DNA from: Dyella sp. A6
Lineage (GTDB): Bacteria; Pseudomonadota; Gammaproteobacteria; Xanthomonadales; Rhodanobacteraceae
Direction of reading: 5' to 3'
DNA: 64,000 bases
NCBI RefSeq assembly: GCF_036320485.1
Contig: NZ_CP132911.1
Location: 2,914,001-2,978,000, forward strand
The translations under genes and the position numbers were made by a program. This document shows, piece after piece, positions 1 through 8,351 of the stretch; the stretch's first letter is position 1; the number at the start of each line of letters is the position of its first letter. The notes beneath the pieces were generated by a model. The model saw only the letters and a program-made list of their open reading frames with translations, was not told where the DNA came from and ran no database searches.

Positions 1-42
1 CCGGACATTGCCGCGTTCGATCTCGGGCAACTCACGACATAA
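1..42 (+). CDS. Possible 3' end of an upstream gene (partial)
   Basis: One reading frame gives PDIAAFDLGQLTT followed by TAA at 40-42, which could be the last 13 residues of a gene lying upstream of the TonB receptor gene. A second frame stops at 47-49 and the receptor frame itself is open to the window edge without a plausible start, so the choice rests only on residue composition. No family can be named from 13 residues. Sequence beyond the left edge would settle it. Confidence 0.25.
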   Translation, partial: PDIAAFDLGQLTT

Positions 43-101
43 GCGGTAAAGCGGCGCGGGTATCCGCGTCATCAATAAACAAATGGTTGGGGAGTAACGC
101 A

Positions 102-2630
102 ATGAAGAACAAGCAACTGACACGTCTGACGTTATCGGCGGCGATCGCCGCGACGCTGATGGCTGGCACCGCCTATGCTCAGGGCAGCGCACAGTCGTCC
201 ACGACATCCACCAAGCAGGCCGCGGCGCACAAGCCCAGCGTGAAGAACGCGCAGAACCTGGAGCAGATGGTCGTGACCGGCGTGGCCACCACTGGCGGCG
301 TGCGCAAGATCGACGCGAGCTATTCGATCACCACCGCCACCAACAATCAGATCCAGCTTGCCAATCCGCGCAGCTCGGCCGACCTGCTGAAGCTATCCCC
401 CGGCGTATGGCCGGAATCCACCGGCGGCGAGACCGGCGCCAACATCGAGGTGGCCGGCTTCCCGGGCGGCGGCGACGCGCCCTTCTACACCAACCAGATC
501 ATGGGCACGCCGCTGTATGGCATGCCCTCGCTGTCGTTCTTCGAGCAGAGCTCGATGTTCCGCTTCGATGACACCGTCGACCATGTCGAAATCCTGCAGG
601 GCGGCCCCTCGGTGGTCTTCGGCGACGGCCAGATCGGCCTCACCTCCAACTACATCCTGAAGCAGGGCACCGATACGCCATCGGGCGACATCGGCCTGAC
701 CTACGGCTCGCAAGGCAAGGAACGCCTGGACGGCTTCTACGGCTTCCCGATTGGCCAGAACGGCTGGTACGGCAGCATCGGCGGCTTCTGGCGCAAGTCC
801 GATGGCGTGCGCGACCCGCAATTCGCCGCGAACAAGGGCGGCCAGCTCACCGCCACGCTTACCCGCGACTGGGATGCCGGCTCGCTGGTGTTTTGGGCGC
901 GTGGCCTGGACGATAAGAACCAGTTCATCACGCCGATTCCGCTGATCCAGAACAGCCCGGGTAACTTCTCCGCGTACCCCGGCTTCAATCCGCTGACCGA
1001 CACCTACTACAGCCGCGCCATGCAGCACGTGTACCTGGAGAGCTATCCGGGTGGCGGCACCAACGCCAACCTGGCCGATGGCCGCGGCGCCAAGCTGGGC
1101 TTCTTCGGTGCCAACTTCGACTGGGATTACGGCAACGGCTGGAGCATCAGCGACAAGTTCCTGGTCGACGGCGGCAACATGGACACCAATGCGCTGTTCT
1201 CCGGCTCCAACCCGCAGACGCTGTCCTCGTGGGAGACCGGCAATGGCGTTCCGACCGGCGCAGCGGTCACCGCCAGCTACACCAACGGCTCCGGCATGGT
1301 CACCAACCCCAATGCCGACGTGATCAGCCAGGGCTGGTGGCACATCCACAAGAACCTGAAGTACGTCGTCAACGACTTCCGCGTGAGCCGCCGGCTGTTC
1401 GAGGGCAACACGCTGACCGCGGGCCTGTACCTGGCGCACTACACCGACAATGATCGCTGGTCGCTCGGCAACCCGATGCTGATGACCAACACCCCGAACG
1501 CCACGCCGATCGCGGTGAGCTACGTGCAGAACGGCCAGACCTACTACGTCACCAACGGGCAGGGCCTGATCTACAACGGCGGCTACAACATCACCGAGAA
1601 CGGCGTCGCCACCAACAAGGCGTTCTACCTGTCCGACTCGTGGAAGATCGGCCAGTGGCTGCTGGATGCGTCGGGCCGGGTCGAGAACGAGAACGCCCAC
1701 AACACCGTCTGCAACCTCTCGCCGGTCAACATCGACGGCAATGCCTACACCCTGTACGACAACACGGTGTCGATGTGCAATGGCACGTATACCCGTACCG
1801 ACTACAACAAGACGCATCCGTCGTGGACCATCGGCGCCACCTACAAGATTCGGGAGAACATGGCCGTCTATGCGCGCGCCAACAAGGGTGTGCACTTCAA
1901 CAGTTTCGACGACATGCGTGGCAGCACCACCGGCAACACGCCGCCGCTGCTGAAGATCCAGAACTTCGAGGTGGGCTACAAGTATGAGAGCCGCGAGTTC
2001 CTGGCGAACGTGTCCTTCTACCATCGCCAGTTCGACGGCCTGAGCTATCAGCCGTCGGTGTTCGGCGTACCGACCGGCGCCAAGTCCACCTACGGTTCGG
2101 ACACCAAGGGCATCAACTTCAACATGAAGTACACCACGCCCAACCAGCTCTTCTCGGTGGACTGGGTCGGGGACTGGATGGATGGCCACTACTCACACTT
2201 CGAGGGCAACGTGGCGTTCTACGGACTCCCGACGGCCGGCAATCCGAGTGGCGTGTTCTACACCAACATCAACGGCAAGCAGCTGCAACGCCAGCCGAAG
2301 GTGCAGTTCCGCCTGACCCCGGCCTTCCGCATTCCCACCGCATACGGCGATCTGCGCCTGTGGGCGACCTGGGAACACGTCGGCAACCACACCCAGGACC
2401 AGACCGGCCTGCAGGAACTGGGCAGCTACAACGACTTCGATGTCGGTGCGCAGTTCGACTACGGCAAGAACTGGGTGTTCACGCTGATGGGCTCGAATGT
2501 CACCAACGCACTGGGCCTGACCGAGTCGAACTCGCGCATTGCCGGTTCGGCGGCCGGCGCGACCGGCGTCATCCTGGCCCGCCCGCTGGAAGGCCGCGAG
2601 TACAGCCTGCAGGCGAAGTACCGCTTCTGA
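102..2630 (+). CDS. TonB-dependent outer-membrane receptor
   Basis: An 842-residue outer-membrane receptor expected to import a ligand with TonB-ExbBD energy. A Sec signal peptide of about 26 residues ends in AYA, a region near residue 50 (LEQMVVTG) resembles the start of the plug domain, and the protein ends YSLQAKYRF with the C-terminal aromatic residue typical of outer-membrane barrels. The start at 102 is preferred over a TTG at 87 because GGGGAG sits just upstream and the signal peptide begins there. The downstream transporter and glycosidase genes point to an alpha-glucoside or related saccharide as ligand; that is inferred from context. No siderophore-type neighbours are present. Confidence 0.93.
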   Translation: MKNKQLTRLTLSAAIAATLMAGTAYAQGSAQSSTTSTKQAAAHKPSVKNAQNLEQMVVTGVATTGGVRKIDASYSITTATNNQIQLANPRSSADLLKLSPGVWPESTGGETGANIEVAGFPGGGDAPFYTNQIMGTPLYGMPSLSFFEQSSMFRFDDTVDHVEILQGGPSVVFGDGQIGLTSNYILKQGTDTPSGDIGLTYGSQGKERLDGFYGFPIGQNGWYGSIGGFWRKSDGVRDPQFAANKGGQLTATLTRDWDAGSLVFWARGLDDKNQFITPIPLIQNSPGNFSAYPGFNPLTDTYYSRAMQHVYLESYPGGGTNANLADGRGAKLGFFGANFDWDYGNGWSISDKFLVDGGNMDTNALFSGSNPQTLSSWETGNGVPTGAAVTASYTNGSGMVTNPNADVISQGWWHIHKNLKYVVNDFRVSRRLFEGNTLTAGLYLAHYTDNDRWSLGNPMLMTNTPNATPIAVSYVQNGQTYYVTNGQGLIYNGGYNITENGVATNKAFYLSDSWKIGQWLLDASGRVENENAHNTVCNLSPVNIDGNAYTLYDNTVSMCNGTYTRTDYNKTHPSWTIGATYKIRENMAVYARANKGVHFNSFDDMRGSTTGNTPPLLKIQNFEVGYKYESREFLANVSFYHRQFDGLSYQPSVFGVPTGAKSTYGSDTKGINFNMKYTTPNQLFSVDWVGDWMDGHYSHFEGNVAFYGLPTAGNPSGVFYTNINGKQLQRQPKVQFRLTPAFRIPTAYGDLRLWATWEHVGNHTQDQTGLQELGSYNDFDVGAQFDYGKNWVFTLMGSNVTNALGLTESNSRIAGSAAGATGVILARPLEGREYSLQAKYRF

Positions 2631-2650
2631 AGGTAGCGGATGCCGACCCG

Positions 2651-2710
2651 CGGTTCCCAACCTCCCCGGGGAACCGTTCGACCTGCCGGATGCTCCCCGT
2701 CCGGCAGGTC
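2651..2710 (+). other. Two consecutive GC-rich intercistronic hairpins
   Basis: Between the receptor and transporter genes are two perfect inverted repeats in a row. CGGTTCCC (2651-2658) pairs with GGGAACCG (2669-2676), and GACCTGCCGGA (2680-2690) pairs with TCCGGCAGGTC (2700-2710). Neither is followed by a T run, so they are not classical Rho-independent terminators. They may act as partial terminators or as mRNA-stabilising or processing structures that let receptor and downstream enzymes be made at different levels. Confidence 0.6.
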
Positions 2711-2847
2711 CGGGGTTGGCATGCACGGTGGCAACGACGCATGCGCCGTGCCATCGTGACCCGCGCGATGAGCCCGGCGACCGGCATGGGTCGCCGATCA
2801 CCGCCGGCACGGCCGGCCCACATGCACCGATCCGCAGGCAGCACCGC

Positions 2848-4116
2848 ATGAACCGATTCCGCATGATCGCCGCGCTGGCCCTGATCTACATGGTCTTCGC
2901 GATACTTCTCAACAGCGTCGGCACGGTGATCCTGCAGTCGATCTACACCTTCGGCGTCGGCAAGCCACAGGCCAGCCTGCTGGAACTGTTCAAGGACCTG
3001 CCGATAGCGATCACCTCGTTCCTGGTCGCATCGTTCCTGCCCCTGCTCGGCTACCGGCGCGCGATGATGATCGCGCTGGCCATCGTCGCCGTGGCCTGCG
3101 TACTGATGCCGATGTTCCCCGGCTTCCATACCACCGAACTGCTGTTCACCTGTGTCGGCGTGTCGTTCGCGCTGGTCAAGGTGTCCGTCTATTCCTCGAT
3201 CGGTCTGCTGACCGACGACAAGGCCGAACACGGCCGCCTGACCAACACCATCGAGGGTGTCTTCATGGTCGGCGTGCTGATCGCCGGCTGGCTGTTCAGC
3301 GCCTTCGTCGACCGCAGCGCGCCGGCCAATCCGTCCTGGCTCAACGTCTACTGGCTGCTGGCGGTGATCTGCGTGCTGGTGATCGCGCTGCTGGCCACAT
3401 CGCGCATGGACGAGTCCGCCGCGCGCAGCGAAGAAGGCAAGTCCATGCGCGGCTCGCTGCTGGAGATGGTGCACCTGTTCGTGCGTCCGCTGGTCTACGT
3501 GTTCCTGGCCTCGGCGTTCCTGTACGTGCTGATCGAACAGAGCTTCGGCACCTGGCTGCCGACCTTCAACAACGAGATCCTCAAGCTGCCCAATGCGATG
3601 AGCATCCAGATGGCGAGCATTCTGGCCGCGACCACTGCGATCGGCCGCATCGGCGCCGGTCAGGTACTGCGCCGGGTGCGCTGGTACACCCTGCTCAACA
3701 TCTGCGTACTTGGCATGGGCGCGGTGGTATTGCTGGTGCTGCCACTGGCGCGCGGGGTGGTGACGAACCCGCACGTCGGCTGGCTCAACGCACCGGCGGC
3801 CGCCTACCTGATTCCGCTGATCGGCCTGCTGATGGCACCGATCTACCCGGTCATCAATTCGGTGGCGCTCAGCTCGCTGCCTAAGCCGTCGCACGCAGCC
3901 ATGACCGGCCTGATCGTGATCTTTTCCGCACTGGGCGGCACGCTCGGTTCGCGCATCACCGCCATCGTGTTCTCGCGCTTCAACGGCATCGACGCGTTCT
4001 ACTTTTCGCTGGTGCCGATGACGCTGATCCTGGTCACGCTGTTCTTCTTCAAGCGCGAGACGGACCGCCACGGCAAGGGCGGCCAGCCTGCCCGGATCAG
4101 CCTGGCAGGCAAATAG
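2848..4116 (+). CDS. MFS sugar transporter of the inner membrane
   Basis: A 422-residue, strongly hydrophobic polytopic protein of major facilitator type, about 12 membrane segments, with a basic central loop after MDESAARSEEGKS that separates the two six-helix halves. The frame is open for about 100 codons further upstream, but that stretch covers the intercistronic hairpins and reads as low-complexity Arg/Pro/Ala sequence, so the ATG at 2848, followed directly by the first membrane helix, is chosen. Lying between a TonB receptor and exported glycosidases, it probably brings the released mono- or disaccharide into the cytoplasm. The substrate cannot be read from sequence. Confidence 0.88.
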   Translation: MNRFRMIAALALIYMVFAILLNSVGTVILQSIYTFGVGKPQASLLELFKDLPIAITSFLVASFLPLLGYRRAMMIALAIVAVACVLMPMFPGFHTTELLFTCVGVSFALVKVSVYSSIGLLTDDKAEHGRLTNTIEGVFMVGVLIAGWLFSAFVDRSAPANPSWLNVYWLLAVICVLVIALLATSRMDESAARSEEGKSMRGSLLEMVHLFVRPLVYVFLASAFLYVLIEQSFGTWLPTFNNEILKLPNAMSIQMASILAATTAIGRIGAGQVLRRVRWYTLLNICVLGMGAVVLLVLPLARGVVTNPHVGWLNAPAAAYLIPLIGLLMAPIYPVINSVALSSLPKPSHAAMTGLIVIFSALGGTLGSRITAIVFSRFNGIDAFYFSLVPMTLILVTLFFFKRETDRHGKGGQPARISLAGK

Positions 4117-4177
4117 GCGACACCACTTCCCGGCGACAGCGACGGATGCTGCCGTCCCACATGCATCAGGAGCGATC

Positions 4178-6439
4178 ATGCTTCCACGCCGTTCCCGCAT
4201 CACCCATCCGCTGTTCCTCGGCCTGCTGCTGTCGGGCATCGCTCTCGCGCCGATGGCGCGCAGCGCGACCGACCCCAGCTTCCTGCTGACCGCCACCGCG
4301 AAGAACTTCGACACCTATTTCCCGAGCTACCTCGCCAACGGCTACTTTTCGGTGATGACCTCGCCACGCGGCACCGAGCCGGACCGCAGCTACATGGTCG
4401 CCTTCATGGACTACAGCAAGGGCGACATCTCGCGTCCGGCGGCGATCCCGGGCTGGAACGAGATCGACTACAACCAGGGCGGCGGCTGGCTCAACTCGAC
4501 CCGGCTGGGTCCGAAAATCTTCCGGGACTACAGCCAGACGCTGGACATGCATGGCGCCACGCTGACCACGCGCTATCGCTTCGACTACGCCAACAAGACC
4601 ACCGACGTACAGGTCGTCAGCTTCGTCAGCCAGGCCGATCCGCACCTGGCGGCGATCCGCTTCAGCATCACCCCGCAGTTCAGCGGCGACGTGCAGCTGA
4701 CCTTCCCGATCCGCCTGTGGTCGGAGTACCAGCCGCGCTTTCCCATCGCCAGGCTGACCGGCGCGCAAATGATCAACGCGGTGATCGCCAGCGGCCAGAA
4801 CCTCAACAACAAGCCGATACCCACGCCAGACCGCGCGCCGGTCTGGTACCCCGGCTACACCCAGGTGCTGTCCGACGACGGCGACGCCAAGTCGCTGACC
4901 CTGTGGCTGGACGGCCGCGCCAGGCAGGGCCTGCGCATGGCCGAGGCCGCCGCGCTGCAGCTGCCGGCCGGCATCGAAGTGAAAAGCGCGAAGCTGGCAA
5001 AGGGGCCCTACAAGCTCTCGCTCGACCTGGTGGTGCATGTCGAACAGGGCCATACCTACGCCTTCACCAAGTACATCGCCGCCTCGCGCCAGGGCTGGGG
5101 CGGTGACGCCAAGACCGATCTTGCGCTGGCCGAACAGGCACGCCACACCGGTTTCGACACCCTGCTGGCACGCCACCAGGCCGCCTGGCACCGGCTGTGG
5201 AAGTCCGACATCGTGGTCGACGGCGCACCGGCCGTGCAGAAGGCGCTGCACTCGGATCTCTACTACCTGCTGTCCAACACCACCACCGGTACCGCCTGGC
5301 CGATGGGCGCCTGCGCGCTCACCCCCAACTACGCCGGGCATGCCTTCTGGGACAGCGACTCATGGGTGTTTCCCGCGCTGCTGCTGCTGCACCCGCAGCG
5401 CGCCAGGCCGATCGTAATGTTCCGCCACCGCACCATGCAGCCGGCGATGGCGCGCGCGAAACAATACGGCGCGAAGGGCCTGATGTATCCATGGGAGTCC
5501 GACCCGCAGACCGGCGTCGACAACACGCCCTATTTCGCGCACGGCGTCTACCGTGAGATCCACGTCAATGCCGACATCGCCATCGCCCAGTGGCAGTACT
5601 ACCTGACCACCGGCGACACCGCCTGGCTGAAGCAGGACGGCTGGCCGGTGATCCGCGGCATCGCGCAGTTCTGGGCCAGCCGCGTCACCTACGACAAGGC
5701 GCACGACCGCTACGAGATCCTGCACGTCACCTCGCCCGACGAGGCCTATGACGACGTACCCAACGACGCGTTCACCAATGCCGCCGCACGCAAGGCCCTG
5801 CGCATCGCGGTGAAGGCCGCCGCCATCGTCGGCGCCACGCCGAACCCGCAGTGGTCACGCATCGCCGACAAGATGTACATCCCGTTCGATACCGCGGCAC
5901 AGCGGCACTACGACTTCGATCCGTCGGTACCGCACGACAAGATCACCTGGATGGGTTCCTCGCTGGTCTGGCTGATGTATCCGAACCTCGACCTGCCGAT
6001 GAGCGGGACGGTGCGCCGCAACGACTTCGACTTCCAGCTGCACGAGCTGAAGACCCACGGCGACGACCCCAACGAGATGATGATGGTGATGCTGTCGGTC
6101 GGCGCGGCCGAACTGGGCGACGCGAAGGCCGCCGGCCACTGGATCGACCGCAACCTGGTCGGCTTCCTGAAACCGCCGTTCAACGTGCGCACCGAAACCG
6201 TGGCGAACAATGCCGGCTACATCCTGGCCACGTCGGCCGGCTTCGTGCAGAGCATGGTCTACGGCCTGACCGGACTGCGCATCCAGGACAAGGGCCTGGA
6301 CGACGCCTACGCCCCGGTGCTGCCGCCTTCGTGGAAATCGCTGACGCTGAGGAACGTGAGCTTCCGCGGCCATCGCTACGACATCACGGTCGAGCGCAAT
6401 GCGGCCGGCAAGACCACCCTGGTGCGCAAGGAACTCTGA
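4178..6439 (+). CDS. Exported GH65-type alpha-glucosidase (copy 1)
   Basis: A 753-residue protein with a signal peptide (cleavage near ARSA-TDPS) and the (alpha/alpha)6-barrel signatures of glycoside hydrolase family 65, closest in style to acid trehalase, kojibiose hydrolase and eukaryotic PGGHG. The substrate motif GHAFWDSDSWVFP begins at residue 387 (W391, D392). Glu522 in TSPDE is the expected general acid and Glu673 in RTET the expected base; the 151-residue spacing is close to the 144 that I recall for PGGHG and a Flavobacterium kojibiose hydrolase. A second Glu suggests hydrolysis rather than phosphorolysis. AGGAG lies upstream of the ATG. Substrate bond (alpha-1,1, -1,2 or other) is undetermined. 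Confidence 0.87.
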   Translation: MLPRRSRITHPLFLGLLLSGIALAPMARSATDPSFLLTATAKNFDTYFPSYLANGYFSVMTSPRGTEPDRSYMVAFMDYSKGDISRPAAIPGWNEIDYNQGGGWLNSTRLGPKIFRDYSQTLDMHGATLTTRYRFDYANKTTDVQVVSFVSQADPHLAAIRFSITPQFSGDVQLTFPIRLWSEYQPRFPIARLTGAQMINAVIASGQNLNNKPIPTPDRAPVWYPGYTQVLSDDGDAKSLTLWLDGRARQGLRMAEAAALQLPAGIEVKSAKLAKGPYKLSLDLVVHVEQGHTYAFTKYIAASRQGWGGDAKTDLALAEQARHTGFDTLLARHQAAWHRLWKSDIVVDGAPAVQKALHSDLYYLLSNTTTGTAWPMGACALTPNYAGHAFWDSDSWVFPALLLLHPQRARPIVMFRHRTMQPAMARAKQYGAKGLMYPWESDPQTGVDNTPYFAHGVYREIHVNADIAIAQWQYYLTTGDTAWLKQDGWPVIRGIAQFWASRVTYDKAHDRYEILHVTSPDEAYDDVPNDAFTNAAARKALRIAVKAAAIVGATPNPQWSRIADKMYIPFDTAAQRHYDFDPSVPHDKITWMGSSLVWLMYPNLDLPMSGTVRRNDFDFQLHELKTHGDDPNEMMMVMLSVGAAELGDAKAAGHWIDRNLVGFLKPPFNVRTETVANNAGYILATSAGFVQSMVYGLTGLRIQDKGLDDAYAPVLPPSWKSLTLRNVSFRGHRYDITVERNAAGKTTLVRKEL

Positions 6440-6533
6440 CGATGCGCGCGGACGGTCCAGCGACACATGCCGTGCAGCGGGTTGTCGCCACCGCTGCACA
6501 ATGGCTGCCGTCGTCCGCGCCAGGCACCGGCAC

Positions 6534-8351
6534 ATGAGCACTTCAACACCCCCTTCCAGCGACGCCATGCGCAGGATCGACGCGATGCTGCAGGCGGGCG
6601 ACCTGCACGGCGCACACGCGCAGTTGCAGGACATCGTCGCCGCGCACCCGGACAACGCCGAGGCGCTGCGCCTGCTGGGCGGTCTGAAGCAGGGCCTGGG
6701 CGACAGCGACGACGCGGAAGCCTTGCTGCGCAGGGCGATGACGCTGGACCCGAACTGGGCGCCGACCCTGATGACGCTCGGCGAAGTGCTGCTGGCCAGC
6801 GGCCGTGGCGCAGAAGCCGAACCGCTGCTGCGCCGCGCGGCAACCCGGATGCCGCAGGCTGCCCTGCTGCTGGCACGCCATTACAACGACCAGCAGCGTC
6901 ATGCCGAAGCGCTGAGCGTGCTCGAACCGTTCTGCGCCACCGGCCAGGCACCGGCCGAACTGGTGACCCAGCATGTGAATGCCCTGGCCGCACTCGGACG
7001 CCACGAACACGCCGTCGCGTTCTATCGACGCTTTGCCGAAGCCGCGCCGGAACACCCCGGTGCATCGCATGCACTGGCCATTGCGCTGGCCGCCGCCAGC
7101 CGGCACCAGGACGCCGAACGCATGGCCAGCCATGCATTGGCACGTGGACACCGCAGCGCCAGCGTCCATTTCACCCATGCGCGCAGCCTGGTGGCGCTGG
7201 GCGATTTTGCCCAGGCCGAGGCCGCCTTGCGCGACGGTCTGCAACAGGACCCGCGCAACGTGGACGCGCACAACCAACTGGCACGGCTGGTCTGGATGCG
7301 CACCGGCGACACGCTGCAATCGACCGCGCGGCTCGACCATGTGCTGCGGCAACACACCGGCGACGAGGCACTGCTCGCGGCCAAGGCCGCGATCCTGCAG
7401 GGTGCCGGCGAACCGGATGCGGCCCTGGCCTGCCTGTCGGCAGCGGCGGAACGCCCGCAGGCCAGCCCCGCACTGCTGGTGCGGGCGGGGCTGGCCGCTC
7501 TCGATGTCGATCCGGCCGTCGCCCGCCACCTGGCCGAACGCGCGTTGGCACGATCGCCCACGACCAACGCGCGTCACCTGCTGGCAGCGGCCCTGCTCGG
7601 CACCGGCGAACCCGAACGCGCGCTGGCCGAGTGCGAAGGGTTACTTGTCGCAACCCCTGACGACCAGTACCTGATCGCCCTGCAGACCACCGCGTGGCGC
7701 CTGCTCGGCGATCCGCGCTACGCCATCTACAACGACCATGCGCAACTGGTTCGCCCCTATCGCCTGCCCACGCCCGCGGCATGGCCGGACCTGCCGGGCT
7801 TTCTTGCCGACCTGCGCGAAAGCCTGCGGCGCCTGCACGACCCGCACGGTCACCCGCTGCTGTTCCAGTCGCTGCGCCACGGCACCGAAACCACCGCGGA
7901 CCTGGCACGCCACGCCGATCCAGTGATCCAGGCCCTGTTCCAGGCGTTCGATGAGCCGATCCGCGACTACCTCGACCACGTCGGCCATGGCGACGATGCG
8001 CTGCGCCGTCGCAACCACGGCCACTACCGCTTCAACGGCAGCTGGTCGGTACAACTGCGCAGCGCGGGCTACCACACCAGCCACGTGCATCCGCGCGGCT
8101 GGATCTCGTCGGCGTTCTACGTCGATCTGCCCGAAGGCATGGCCACTGCCGACACCCCGGACGGCTGCCTCGCCTTCGGCGAGCCCGGCATCGCGACCCA
8201 ACCGTCGCTGCACGCCGAACACATGGTCCGCCCGCAGTCTGGCCAGCTGGTGCTGTTCCCGTCCTATCTATGGCATGGCACCGTGCCGTTCCACAGCGAC
8301 CACCCGCGACTGACCGTCGCCTTCGACGCCATTCCGGAAGGCCCGCCATGA
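6534..8351 (+). CDS. TPR-repeat protein with C-terminal 2-oxoglutarate/Fe(II) oxygenase domain
   Basis: A 605-residue protein without a clear signal peptide. The first about 400 residues are tetratricopeptide-like repeats (for example DPNWAPTLMTLGEVLLASGR). The C-terminal about 200 residues resemble the putative 2OG-Fe(II) oxygenase family PF13759, with YHTSHVHPRGWISSAFYVD carrying the first metal histidines, GQLVLFPSYLWHG a later one and PRLTVAFDA the expected Arg for 2-oxoglutarate. The stop overlaps the next gene's ATG as ATGA, so translation of the two is coupled. Such hydroxylases often accompany TonB sugar loci in Xanthomonadales and Caulobacterales, but the substrate is unknown. The start is uncertain because the ribosome site is weak. 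Confidence 0.82.
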   Translation: MSTSTPPSSDAMRRIDAMLQAGDLHGAHAQLQDIVAAHPDNAEALRLLGGLKQGLGDSDDAEALLRRAMTLDPNWAPTLMTLGEVLLASGRGAEAEPLLRRAATRMPQAALLLARHYNDQQRHAEALSVLEPFCATGQAPAELVTQHVNALAALGRHEHAVAFYRRFAEAAPEHPGASHALAIALAAASRHQDAERMASHALARGHRSASVHFTHARSLVALGDFAQAEAALRDGLQQDPRNVDAHNQLARLVWMRTGDTLQSTARLDHVLRQHTGDEALLAAKAAILQGAGEPDAALACLSAAAERPQASPALLVRAGLAALDVDPAVARHLAERALARSPTTNARHLLAAALLGTGEPERALAECEGLLVATPDDQYLIALQTTAWRLLGDPRYAIYNDHAQLVRPYRLPTPAAWPDLPGFLADLRESLRRLHDPHGHPLLFQSLRHGTETTADLARHADPVIQALFQAFDEPIRDYLDHVGHGDDALRRRNHGHYRFNGSWSVQLRSAGYHTSHVHPRGWISSAFYVDLPEGMATADTPDGCLAFGEPGIATQPSLHAEHMVRPQSGQLVLFPSYLWHGTVPFHSDHPRLTVAFDAIPEGPP

